Part shown: piece by piece, positions 15,001 through 19,552 of the stretch
Numbering within the stretch: position 1 is the first letter of the stretch
Layout of the letters: every line of letters starts with the position of its first letter
NCBI RefSeq assembly: GCF_029870595.1
Contig: NZ_JAPDIR010000020.1
Coordinates: 34,388-98,387, forward strand
DNA: 64,000 nucleotides
Direction: 5' to 3'
DNA from: Sphingomonas sp. CBMAI 2297
Lineage (GTDB): Bacteria; Pseudomonadota; Alphaproteobacteria; Sphingomonadales; Sphingomonadaceae
Notes under the pieces: generated by a model
The model's input: the letters and a program-made list of their open reading frames with translations, nothing else
What the model was told of the DNA's origin: nothing
Database searches by the model: none
Translations under genes and position numbers: made by a program

Positions 15001-15385
15001 CCACGCCATTGGCGTTGTAGATCCAGATATTGCCGCCGGCCGCTCCGCCGGCGCCGATCGTGCCGTTGAGGTTGCCGTTGATCGTGCTCGAAGTCGCGCT
15101 GTTGACGCGGTTGAGTACGATGTCGTTGCGATTGGCGAAGACGAAATTGGCGGTGTCGCCGCTGTTTATGTCGAACCGGCTCCAGTCGATCACCGTGCGC
15201 GAGCCGTTCAGCGTCACATTGGTGGTGTTGGCGTTCGGCTGGTCGATCACGGGGGCGCCGCCATTGCCGGTCGCGCCGGTCTGGACGAGCTGCGCGTGCG
15301 CGGGCGCCGCCCAGAGCGCGGCGAACGCGAGCGCGCCGAAGGCCGAGGTGGTGAAGAGGCGGCTGCGGCGGCGGGGGGCGGACAT
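1..15385 (-). CDS. Giant TpsA-type exoprotein (filamentous-haemagglutinin-like adhesin), 3' end beyond the window
   Basis: The frame stays open from the ATG at 15385 to the left edge, giving at least 5,128 residues; the C-terminus lies outside. Residues 1-31 are a signal peptide ending AHA-Q. Residues about 45-165 form a TPS (haemagglutination-activity) domain with NRNDIVLN (85-92) and NANGVVIG (124-131), the local equivalents of the conserved NPNL/NPNG motifs. The rest consists of imperfect repeats of about 65-76 residues with a G-x-I-x-Q-x-x-G-x-I core, Gly/Ser/Thr/Asn-rich, expected to fold as a beta-helix. It should be exported by Sec, then across the outer membrane by the TpsB protein encoded 11 bp upstream. 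I chose ATG 15385 over the in-frame ATG at 15391 because GAGGG lies 8 nt before the former and only 2 nt before the latter. The role (adhesion, biofilm or contact competition) is inferred; any C-terminal toxin tip would be off-window. Confidence 0.9.
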   Translation of the reverse strand, partial: MSAPRRRSRLFTTSAFGALAFAALWAAPAHAQLVQTGATGNGGAPVIDQPNANTTNVTLNGSRTVIDWSRFDINSGDTANFVFANRNDIVLNRVNSATSSTINGNLNGTIGAGGAAGGNIWIYNANGVVIGANARISTGGLLVTTAAVDRATDSSPGGFLDDTATSFGFTGAASGTGITVQNGAQITSHGGAIALVAPVITTEAGSSISAQDGGNVLYGAAAKYQISFRQTGADDLDLLSFEVASGADGTGDADALTLGGATSGNRVFAALVSKTGVMSRLLLTGNLTATTAALDETGAIVLTTGHNIVNGAADAAAVAGNGGADIASGNFMDFTAPAISMLSSGSITVGTNMNAAGGTVDLAAEGVLWSNIGAITTGTLTARSGGSMQFGGSNQIAKINGITAGGDITFYNGLGSTEIAGDIVSSGRANLNIGQASGSGLIRAGSAMLSGGGAYNLDSAATLEYVYAITNDLTVNSTGDLTLNLSGSANDLGYKVILNAANGAIRQTGGAGLVGSVVANALGEIDLGKANSFTSLIANSTDGERITVNATGNLDFKVNTFSGAHFTVGGDATSSGTNALISGGLFVTAGGAINLSSDGGYTEFGDLSAGGNITLAMDGNLVLGGVIHAGGAMSLTSRGGAIRQTSGTISLGTSFTLNAVTGIDLNQTGNHLGDQSLVSDVTSGNGSNVRIRGDAMKLYLHGALGNVSLYGESGDVVVGPGLTASSLTAEAAHDIQIGSNGNTVAVGTYHRLIGTNVSVYNNGDFTVDGDVGRADVGRVELVAPNGTLTQAAGTIFGADISLRATYAINQDSGASIQGSNGNFGAIAGTDLLLIGANQLGAFPYFSWGTNADVTIRSVGNLYFDTSNLGMWLVPFHTLKLISDEGSVGVYGGFIADTLNVQAHGDILLDDATYIVNKVGSVTGLTSATGNISLREDNGFDINGDISAAAGNITLRSDGAIETYSGALSLGGTLAVTAGGGASLTGAGAIKLGAVSTSGGGNFYLSSDGNIDLTGAINTGTSTLILSTTNGAITSNGGTISAWATNAYATGAITLVGSGFANFWATSTGGGDIHLSSDNDLGFAATTTGALTVETSGQAYNTGDLGAHSVSITAGTGIGLINTGFTVDVGSFSHLSTDDGLVSVDLQGDIKLAGNVTAGGTGNTVSLTSGGSILQNSGTITGDIIKLNGASAITQASGATLHGGALSLTSSGNVALGQANDFTSIAALSIGGDLTLRNLGSIDLDPTTGGGATLGGALTVTSDTGDISAGNVLTTSKLTATALNGSILIGGGSHLIGSLGTLTAAGDIQIGTDVPGFTLTGDITATTVTLLAMNGGITQNAGTKITAGTLYVAANNNITLDQANAVTTVGSLIANLFTSGHNITFRNDGNIILDSRIDATGGTLTLTSNTGGITQNNGAGIYVRANQLILNAAGYTALGSTNNNVTTIGGITNLGWSTLYQDADGFDVAGNLTAGAGSIILRAGNNGAITQSAGIISADAFGAQAGTVTFTRANQFAKLLQTQGSTSVTINTVGDLAIIQGLSGDTISLTSGGAITQQSGTSYVNAYNTLNLSAVTGIDLSGGAFGANNIINLGTLTNTTSGGIRIATNNGGYGATLAGNISAIGQTVTISDELGALNQTGGVITADTLNLSATAGVNATRANAVTNLGTLSAGGASAFTNAGSFNISQSINAAGNSLALTSTSGAITQNAGTTLTADTMALNAGTTISQGAGASLHSTDLSLTSGGTTTLGGANDFTRITGLNVGGDLTLRNLGLIDLSPGFASYSYRGGGALTLISDTSSILSTNTGISTSLLTASAVGSVNLSGTIASVGNVSANSVFLWTYYGNMTLTGNITASNVSLGAEQGSVNQTGGIIDAGRLNVTTDGTISLTGANQVDVFGGLNTNKDSLGAYHDITIRNVGGIVLDYLVQAGGATVDLTSDTGGISQTSTNGGFITAGTLKANAAGDIVLDQGNDFDHLGAIRSTGGNVTIVDSDAFDLTGQVRAAGALSLTSGGAITTNGGLVVAGGLLNVSGTSANLIAGGNVQLGAVTTNGNFAIDTDGNLTVAGLLNTNGGDATLKANFGTIGRGASGSISANSVAATARDSITLDSTGNAIIWASSSNGGDINLTGNANIFFKIDTTGDLTVDAGGAAGNNDSVIARSVGINAAGGIYLNDQTVAINVGSYRYLTSSAGAIDIENKGDIKLDGNVTANAPGQYIRLYSSQNSILQNSGTISGDNVQLQAVGNITQSSGAKVVANTLALTGIDVSLGGANEIGALDAYSISRDFTLRTVGTLDLGGAGNQVANNGNLTLTSDTGNITGVYVETNKLTATATNGSIVFTYGNNKIRGLGDLTAKSTSGTDINIYTATALGLSGNISGGGVQIYAGGGAITQGAGGITADRLAIGAGTSLLIGGANNFGTLTDMGHGVGADVTIRNQGNLLLPSNGTAIGTLNLTSDTGTISQTSALTANTLIAHAATGIGFNSSSNNFTTLAGLTTDVGDIRIRDTGGLAIEGDITAPGTVFLSTTGNITTGTTTVGVVTTPHGKVDADKLSVVAINATIYAAGDIKLDGIGVNSGFTLVADNNIDLTGTFTAIATSLIATAGAITQSGGTVNVTTGAMAAASNITLGGDNRFTNFIGTSTGGGTITLNNGGSGGIVVGLNTTGNAVVTAGGNLASSGINVDGLSMTAGHIDLTNSVDVNSFSKLVATYGDVLVSNAGSFAVAGDVSASKVGLRSVNLLANGGGISQTAGTISANDVTLRGSGDIVQSGTGRIDANASILTGANLDLMGSNSFGAATPTVVRAGGTVRLNGDALYLQFMNPAGDVTLSAAGDITVNNFGLQASSLTVNAGGQLSATSSSNQVATVHGLSGTSIDFASTGFTLDGNVTATNGATLTATSGGIAQTAGTISAASATLSAAGGSVVQSGNAKIVAPSLSVTAGGDLILGGANDFTGASSSFAYGDGSNVTLRNLGSIDFAGIPGYAINALSLTSDTGAISQGGPIAANSLFAKAATGIAFGHAGNAIGTIAGLTNSTSGGILFSTFTNLDLAGNISAAGQEVLLVSIGHAMTQSSGGIVAGTLRATASTGLSLTSATNNVANIAGLTNAASGGIAYTDADSFDITGDINALNGQSLSLTTIAANANVRQNGGLITSGAINLSGGQSFSLRGSGGIWNSIAGVGNVNTAAQIYTSGNVALTGTISSPYFELWSQGGNITQSAGQILYAPGNFLDLRASGISLTSATNQLGSVDALIAYNGGGITVVSDGNTRFGAVEGGTASLTVTNGSIGNLGDYVNVDTLNAAASGTINLGGRIGTLGNVTAGGDASFRSSSSLSVNGTINLGTGRLSLGTGGTLSQLGGAITAGGLDVTAAGAITMNANNDVGTIYGLATQNGGISYSSNSGFALGGDITAGGGNAVSLNATLGSINQNAGIITAARLDASAGNQIVLTRANQVGQLGSLTAANAASFTVRDDLTLVGSILSNAVTLISIDGAISQTSGAITAASLSAYASTGLDLFHANNVTALGGLGTTSGDLRFRNSSDIALTNMTVGGNLTLVSDSGAIRQNVGTILTVGDTATLTADGGIRLDSNANAVTRFGAVRNLGSSGDITLANAGDLILTDNVGAFGQQLALYSNSGAILQQGGTLTGDNLIAHADGAITLGAANNTNPFGSIELVSTTGDIRFRSVDSIRLGTVSTPGLLSLTSDTGGINQIAAISAGALTVTSLGGDILLGQANAIGTVNDVTTNGRFTLNASGNLTLDGEISAPGLVRLIAAGNLTQTGTGVIRSSELQATSGTGATNGISLLNRNDVALATLNSNGKDLRFRNTGDFALGNISAAGHIVEMISDGGAVTQQAGTSIVAGIFSATGTNVVLDNSGNQISRIGLISTGSNLNLRNGTALQIDAIDAGSHNVTINNGDNLTGGNITAGTLTLNLAGGYVDLTTANHVASLGGFSGGQLSFTNAGSFTISGAIQNGMYQSILTSQSGSISMAGGAVNSGGITAQAATGISLTGNMSYVYGATATTGDVSILSTLLDIQGDISGDTVTLGGTANGGYVRQTSGSITANKLIATGYAFVDLNGATNHIASLGALSSPNGYVKIASLDAVTLTADVDADDTFTLNAGGAVRQTGGRINTGWLRVSAAGDIDLGAANQIDAGSDVILAGDDVTFVNTGTFTIAGITAANGGAIDVRSINGNIWQSGAMTGGSITASAHGSLSLDKANAIGTVGALSAGTELTYNGAAAYDLTGAITAGTSVTLNGAAGINQTGGTITGQTLSVDADSADLQQANAVGRLGTVTTSGDFLFRNVGDVALWGTVHAGSTLGLYSDTGSVTNPGGLFTANILDVTAAGSVELLGGSFNYIDSLTSQNGDITLTTSSNIFNAGRIAAGNGTVDLTVGRITANSVKANLLNIDATGGDIELTGDNVIAHLGNLSGVNISLAVGTTDITGWLNGTGSVAFVRSALATDFALTMASGGVITTPMISLSNTGTAGTATLNNISGAGPLELNFNFNGNATVSATGSAVTLNNATVDGNLFVRGTSVTDSGAGADISGTLGATALAGNISLLFGTDRVGQFGNLSAGSGTVSISAANVSLTGNVIAAGAFSVAATNGSVTQSAGSLISAASITGSATGDMLLGGSNTIGRINALSAGGDLTFKTSGALDIAGALTAGTSSTMTLIAGGDINVAGADPITGGTLNISTPGHWANFYNTPMSPRTIRFSALGDVSASNFQLYNDGAIDLAGDIVVTMGAVIDATGQITQSAGALTVDLLALYGYGVAANRQNQVQRLQGAANSGTAFSFTNAQDLRLIGNLGSGDVTLNIDGNLTATAGIYTSGDILITAKGGYVRGLWGNNVTFNGGANDLSIGAITTSDDVSVTGTGNVTVGSLYLNNNNDAAGDGFNALISGGNVTLGGATGAIGSANVIDYGVGATPGSVKIQATGNATLGVDAMYNAAVAISAAGDVDARSLGRLLLGTVAGANVTLVADADVQASSIATPGTYSVTGSDIGLGALTFASGNPLDVVPLDAFITDTQGNLALPATFGARRSLTISAVGDITGGQVDVGTGTLSITGTGIALGRASSSFGDVELNAGIGTVDIGTVYVAGDYRLSGGSLLNGALAPGG
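2..14700 (-). repeat. Degenerate ~70-codon repeat array inside the giant exoprotein gene
   Basis: Read on the minus strand, the gene cycles through blocks such as GAISQTSGAI, GAIRQNVGTI and GAILQQGGTL, each followed by a stretch like 'GLDL..ANNV..LGGL' and then 'L.FRN...I'. Block lengths I counted by hand run from about 69 to 76 residues, so dozens of copies are implied. The copies are diverged at DNA level, so this is an old protein repeat, not a recent tandem duplication. The period fits several coils of a right-handed beta-helix. Confidence 0.7.
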
Positions 15386-15396
15386 GAGCATATCCC

Positions 15397-17109
15397 TCAG
15401 AAGATCGAGGCGGAGAGGCTGACGAGGATGCGGTCGGCGGGCTTGGGCGCCTTGGGCGCGACCCGGTCGAACGGATGCGCCCAGGCGAGATCGAGCGAGA
15501 ACCACGGGCCGATCTGCGCGCGGACGCCATAGCCGGCCGATCGCAGCGTCACCTGGTCGGCGCCCGGGCCGATATTGGTGAGCCGCACCGCATCGAGGAA
15601 CGCATAGGGCCGGAAGGCCGAGCGCTTGGCGAAGGCGAAGGGCGCGGTGCTGATCTCGAGGGTCGAGCCCAGCGCCCGATCGCCCGAGGCAGCCGAGGGA
15701 TCATAGCCCCGGCCGATCGAGAGGTTGCCGGCGGCGAACTCCTCGTACGAGAGCAGCGGCGTGTCGGTATATTGCCAGCTGGCGGAGACGCTGGCGGTCA
15801 CCGGACCGATGACGCGACCGCCGACCGAGAGATCGGCGCGGACCACCGTCGCATCCGGACGCCCGCCGAAGCGCGAGGCGACCCGGTTGCCATAGGGCGT
15901 GGCGCCCAGCCCGTTGAGGCCCTTGCGCAGCTCGAGCGAGCCGGTGGCCGCCACCGAGTGCGAGGCCAGCTCGCGCGGCGCGAGATGGCCGTCGAGCCGG
16001 GCGAAGAGCACCCGCAGCTTGTCCTCGGTCAGCGTGGCGACGCCGCCGCCGAACTCGACCTTCTGGTCGATCCATTCCAGCCCGCCCGAGAGGTTCAGGT
16101 TGTAGCGGCGGTGGCGCAGCAGCGGATAGGTGAGCCGGGCATTGCCGGCGAAGCTGTTGCCGAGCAGATCGAGCGGCTTGAGCGCGGCGCCCGGCCGGGT
16201 CCGCGCGAAGGAGCCCGACAGGTCGAGCTGAAGGCCCTCCCCGCCCAGCTTGACGCTCTCGGTCAGCTGGATGACCCGCTGCTCGGGGCTGGAGATCGTG
16301 CCATAGCCGACGATGGTGGTGCGCTCGCCGAAGGGCGTGAAGCTGTTATAGTCGACGCGCGCGGTGGCCAGGTCGCGGCCGATCGAGTCCGAACCATAGT
16401 CGTTCACCGCGAAGGTGGCGGTGACCGGCGTGCGCGAGACGGCGATGTCGAGATCGACCGCGCCGTTGCCGCCCGGCGACTGCCTGAGCGAGGCCTGGAC
16501 GATCACGCCCGGAACGTCCGAAGCGAGCAGCAGATAGCGCTGCGCCACGTTGAGATCGAAGGGAGTCATCCCCTTCAGCTTGTCGAGATAGCGCTCGACC
16601 TGGCGCTGCCCCGGGCCGACATCGCCGTGATAGCTCACCGACGCGACATGCGCCTCGGTGACCGAAAGGATCAGCTTGCCGTCGGCGATGCGCTGCTGGG
16701 GGATCTCCACCGCCGCCAGCACGCCGCGGCGCAGGTAGAGCGCCGCCACCCGGTCGCGGATCGTGCAGATCGTGGCGATGGGCACTTCCCTGCCGAGCAG
16801 GTCGGCATAGGCGAGGCGGAGCTTGTCCTCGCCCAGCGCGAGGGCGCCGTTGTTGCCCTGGAACGCGACGTCGGTCAGCGTGACCTTCAGGTCGCTGCCG
16901 GCGAAGGGGCATGGCCCCGCTTCCATGTCGCGGAACAGCTCGCCGCGCGGCGCGGCGGGGATCGGCGTCTGCTGGGCGGGATTGAGCTGCTGGCGGTTGG
17001 GCAGCACCTGCGCGGCCGCGGGCAAGGCCAGCGTGGTGCCCCCGAGGAGCAGGAACATGGCAAGCGTCTTCCGCCCGCTCGGGAGATGCTGCACGGCAAC
17101 CTTCGGCAT
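15397..17109 (-). CDS. TpsB / FhaC-ShlB family outer-membrane transporter of the two-partner secretion system
   Basis: This 570-residue protein is the partner transporter for the giant exoprotein whose gene begins 11 bp downstream. It has a signal peptide (residues 1-33, ending PAAA-Q), a POTRA region at about 60-145 (with LTDVAFQGN and LYLRRGVLAAVEI) and a C-terminal Omp85-type 16-strand barrel ending SLSASIF, with a terminal aromatic residue as expected. IGRGYD at about 464-469 is the conserved VRGY-type lid-loop motif of this superfamily. The frame is open further upstream, but ATG 17109 is chosen because the signal peptide starts right after it; its ribosome-binding site is weak. An operator-like palindrome lies 108 bp upstream. 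The 11-bp spacing implies cotranscription with the exoprotein. Confidence 0.93.
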   Translation of the reverse strand: MPKVAVQHLPSGRKTLAMFLLLGGTTLALPAAAQVLPNRQQLNPAQQTPIPAAPRGELFRDMEAGPCPFAGSDLKVTLTDVAFQGNNGALALGEDKLRLAYADLLGREVPIATICTIRDRVAALYLRRGVLAAVEIPQQRIADGKLILSVTEAHVASVSYHGDVGPGQRQVERYLDKLKGMTPFDLNVAQRYLLLASDVPGVIVQASLRQSPGGNGAVDLDIAVSRTPVTATFAVNDYGSDSIGRDLATARVDYNSFTPFGERTTIVGYGTISSPEQRVIQLTESVKLGGEGLQLDLSGSFARTRPGAALKPLDLLGNSFAGNARLTYPLLRHRRYNLNLSGGLEWIDQKVEFGGGVATLTEDKLRVLFARLDGHLAPRELASHSVAATGSLELRKGLNGLGATPYGNRVASRFGGRPDATVVRADLSVGGRVIGPVTASVSASWQYTDTPLLSYEEFAAGNLSIGRGYDPSAASGDRALGSTLEISTAPFAFAKRSAFRPYAFLDAVRLTNIGPGADQVTLRSAGYGVRAQIGPWFSLDLAWAHPFDRVAPKAPKPADRILVSLSASIF

Positions 17110-17475
17110 CGCTCGGCCTTTTTTTGTCTGGAACTGGGAAACCCGGAGGCCGCTTCGCCCCACGACCCGGGCGAGCGATCCTGCCTGCCGATCGTACCGC
17201 AGGCGGAATTTTGCGTCTGTCGCTACTAATAGTGACAGGCGAATGACGTTGCGAAACCGCGGCATCGCCGCCCCATGTTCCCCCATTCGCCCCTGTCCCA
17301 CACGCAAGTCACGACAGGAAAACACCAGCTTCATCGACACAGGCCCCCGACCGCGATCGTGCGGACACGATCCGGAATGGAGGTGCCTAGGCAGGCGTAC
17401 CGGGAGCGAATAGCTCCCATATGGTAGTGGTTTAGGCGCGGTTCATCTTCGCGGGGAAGCCGACCGGCGCGCGCC
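17110..17475. other. Gene-free control region between the TPS operon and the LuxR-type regulator gene
   Basis: These 366 bases hold no convincing gene on either strand. They contain the TPS operator-like palindrome at 17218-17237 and, near 17402-17418, a short perfect stem (GGGAGC / GCTCCC) that could help end the upstream regulator transcript, although no U-tract follows. A promoter for the TPS operon must lie here, but I could not assign -35 and -10 boxes with confidence. Confidence 0.6.
17218..17237. promoter_or_regulatory. Operator-like palindrome upstream of the TPS operon (copy 1)
   Basis: The sequence TGTCGCTACTAATAGTGACA is a dyad with half-sites TGTCGCTA and TGTCACTA around a 4-bp centre. 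It is 108 bp upstream of the tpsB start. A second copy at 18733-18752 shares the form TGTCnCTA-N4-TAGnGACA, and conservation extends left to a common TTGCGT; 24 of 30 positions from TTGCGT onward agree. Twenty-bp dyads of this type are typical targets of LuxR/GerE-fold regulators, and two such regulators are encoded next door. Binding itself is inferred. Confidence 0.65.
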
Positions 17476-18639
17476 CTACCCGAGTCGGACGGTAGGCACC
17501 GACATGGCCAGGCGCACGAGATCGAGCTGGCGGTGGCAACCGGTCTTGGCCTGGATCGTCTTGAGCCGGGTGCGCGCGGTCGAGAGCTGGATGCCGAGCT
17601 TCTCCGCCGCTTCATTCAGCGGCACGCCGGCGATCACCGCGTCGGCGAGCTTCTCTTCCGCCGGGGACAAGGCGAAGCGCCGCGCGATCCAGGCGACCGC
17701 GCCGGGCGGCGTGTCGTCCGGGTCGGATATGACCAGCAGCACCTGGCCGGGCAGGCTCGGCAGGCCGAACTCGGCCGCGGTGGCGATGGGCCAGAGCATC
17801 GCGTGCAGCGGTACCCCGCCGCTGCGGCGCGGCAGCATCACGCCGGAAAGCTCGCCGCTCGCCTCCATCGGCGCGTCCGCGCTGGCGCGGCAGGCGGCAA
17901 AGGCCAGGTCGAGCGCGCGGCTGCACTTGTCGTCGAAGCTGCGCGGCTGGCCGAAGCGATTGAGCATGACGCCCTCGCCGCGCGCGACCAGCGCTTCGGC
18001 GCGGCGGTTCATCGTCATCACCCGGCCCTCGCGATCGAGCACGAGGGCGGCGTGCATCCAGCCGTCGAACACCGCCTGCGCGGCCATCCCCGCCATGCGC
18101 GCGTCCATCAGCGTGCGGCGCAGCTTGAACGCGCGGCCGAAATGCGGAGCGAGCAGCCGGAGCAGCTGCATCTGGTGCTCGCGCCGCGCCGTGTCGTTCC
18201 GCCGGTCGGCGAAGGAGAGCGAGGCCCAGCCGCCCGGCTCGCGCTCGAGCACCATGCCGGTGCCGTGATGGCCGATCCGGTGGACGCGCATGAAGTCGTT
18301 GTAATGCTCGGTGCGGAACAGCTCCTCCTCGCGGATGATCGCCTCGGTCCGCACCGGCTGGCCGATGCCGTTGCGCGGCACGAAATCGACATAGGGGCTG
18401 TTGGAGAAATAATGGGCTGCATAGTCGCGCATCGCGGCGTCGGAATAATTGGCCGTCACCGTCAGCGCGGCCGCAGGGAGATGGCTCTCATGGCTGAACA
18501 GCGCGACGGTGATTTCGGGGTAGATTTCCTCGACGCGATCGACCAGCCGCTGCCACAGGCACGGGTCGAGCGCGGCTTCGTAGATACCGCCGACCAGCTC
18601 CGCCACCAGCAGGGGCGTCAGGGGTTCCGGGCTTGGCAT
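17476..18639 (-). CDS. LuxR/GerE-type helix-turn-helix solo transcriptional regulator
   Basis: This 387-residue cytoplasmic protein has a C-terminal LuxR-type HTH at about 320-375 (FALSPAEEKLADAVIAGV...AAEKLGIQLSTARTRLKTI). In the middle is a PAS-like stretch (ALVLDREGRVMTMNRRAEALV). No receiver domain is present and I see no clear acyl-homoserine-lactone pocket, so its signal is unknown. The gene reads toward the TPS operon, 366 bp away. A palindrome matching the one before tpsB lies 94 bp upstream of its start, in the gap shared with the divergent response regulator. ATG 18639 is chosen because the family N-terminus (MPSPEPLTPLLVAELVGGIY) begins there and GAGAG precedes it. Control of the adhesin operon is inferred from position and shared operators. 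Confidence 0.85.
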   Translation of the reverse strand: MPSPEPLTPLLVAELVGGIYEAALDPCLWQRLVDRVEEIYPEITVALFSHESHLPAAALTVTANYSDAAMRDYAAHYFSNSPYVDFVPRNGIGQPVRTEAIIREEELFRTEHYNDFMRVHRIGHHGTGMVLEREPGGWASLSFADRRNDTARREHQMQLLRLLAPHFGRAFKLRRTLMDARMAGMAAQAVFDGWMHAALVLDREGRVMTMNRRAEALVARGEGVMLNRFGQPRSFDDKCSRALDLAFAACRASADAPMEASGELSGVMLPRRSGGVPLHAMLWPIATAAEFGLPSLPGQVLLVISDPDDTPPGAVAWIARRFALSPAEEKLADAVIAGVPLNEAAEKLGIQLSTARTRLKTIQAKTGCHRQLDLVRLAMSVPTVRLG

Positions 18640-18732
18640 GACGCGACTCTCGTTTGTGCCCGACCTGGGAAATGTCACATTAACCGGGGCAGGGCTCCGG
18701 AACAAATTGTAACGAGCATGAAATATTGCGTA

Positions 18733-18752
18733 TGTCGCTATTTCTAGGGACA
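18733..18752. promoter_or_regulatory. Operator-like palindrome between the divergent regulators (copy 2)
   Basis: TGTCGCTATTTCTAGGGACA has half-sites TGTCGCTA and TGTCCCTA around a 4-bp centre. It lies 94 bp before the LuxR-type gene (minus strand) and 111 bp before the response-regulator gene (plus strand), nearly the same distance as copy 1 to tpsB. The flanking TTGCGT is shared with copy 1. It could serve both divergent promoters and would allow autoregulation. Confidence 0.65.
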
Positions 18753-18862
18753 AGCCCGGGGCGGTTCGAATGGTAAGAGCGCGAAAACCGGGCGCCGCCG
18801 CGCGCCCATCCGATCGCCGCCACGGCCACGCCCCGGGAAGCGGGCCGCTCCAGGATGTCCCG

Positions 18863-19552
18863 ATGCCCGATGCCGCCTCGCCACTGCTCAAGGTCGCGCT
18901 GGTGGAGGACGATATCGCCTTCCAGAACAGCTTCGCCGCGGCAGTGCGCAGCTCGACCGACATGCAGCTGATCGGCATGGCGCACAATGTTGCCCAGGCG
19001 CGCAGGATGCTGGCCGGCGATCCGCTCGACGTGCTGGTGGTCGATCTCGGCCTGCCCGACGGATCGGGGATCGACGTGATCCGCGCCGCCCATGCCAGCT
19101 GGCCCGACTGCGGGATCATGGTGAGCACCACCTTCGCCGACGAGAAGCACGTGATCGCCTCGATCGAGGCGGGGGCGGCGGGCTATCTGCTGAAGGACAG
19201 CTCGGCCGAGAAGATCGCGGACGAGATCCGCGCCCTCCACGCCGGGGGCAGCCCGATCAGCCCGCGCATCGCCCGTCAGATCCTGCTGCGCTTCCGCCCG
19301 GCCGAGCCCGTGCCCCAGATCCCCACCGCCGCCGCGCTGGCGGCGGCGACCCCGATCGCCTCCCCGCTCTCGCCGCGCGAGCGCGAGGCGCTCGAGCTTA
19401 TCACCAAGGGCTTCAGCTATGACGAGATCGCCGAGCTGATGCTGGTCTCGCGCAACACGGTGATGACCTTCGTCCGGCGAATCTACCAGAAGCTCGAGGT
19501 CACCTCGAAGGCGGAAGCGATCTTCGAGGCCCGCAACCATGGTATTCTCTAG
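18863..19552 (+). CDS. NarL/FixJ-family two-component response regulator
   Basis: This 229-residue protein has an N-terminal receiver domain (residues 9-125) with the acidic pair at E15/D16-D17, the phospho-acceptor D61 in VVDLGLPDGSG, and K at LLKD. A LuxR-type HTH occupies about 159-225 (LSPREREALELITKGFSYDEIAELMLVSRNTV). It is the output protein for the histidine kinase that overlaps its 3' end by 14 nt. The frame extends upstream, but ATG 18863 is chosen because the conserved receiver begins a few residues later and AGGA lies 8 nt before it. The two-component pair is divergent from the LuxR-type gene. Likely targets are the two palindromes flanking these regulators; this is inferred. Confidence 0.92.
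   Translation: MPDAASPLLKVALVEDDIAFQNSFAAAVRSSTDMQLIGMAHNVAQARRMLAGDPLDVLVVDLGLPDGSGIDVIRAAHASWPDCGIMVSTTFADEKHVIASIEAGAAGYLLKDSSAEKIADEIRALHAGGSPISPRIARQILLRFRPAEPVPQIPTAAALAAATPIASPLSPREREALELITKGFSYDEIAELMLVSRNTVMTFVRRIYQKLEVTSKAEAIFEARNHGIL

Noticed and set aside
13136..15532. A 798-codon plus-strand frame near the TPS start
   Set aside because: It is antisense to the exoprotein start and the tpsB end, and has the same compositional signature; the minus-strand genes have signal peptides and family motifs.
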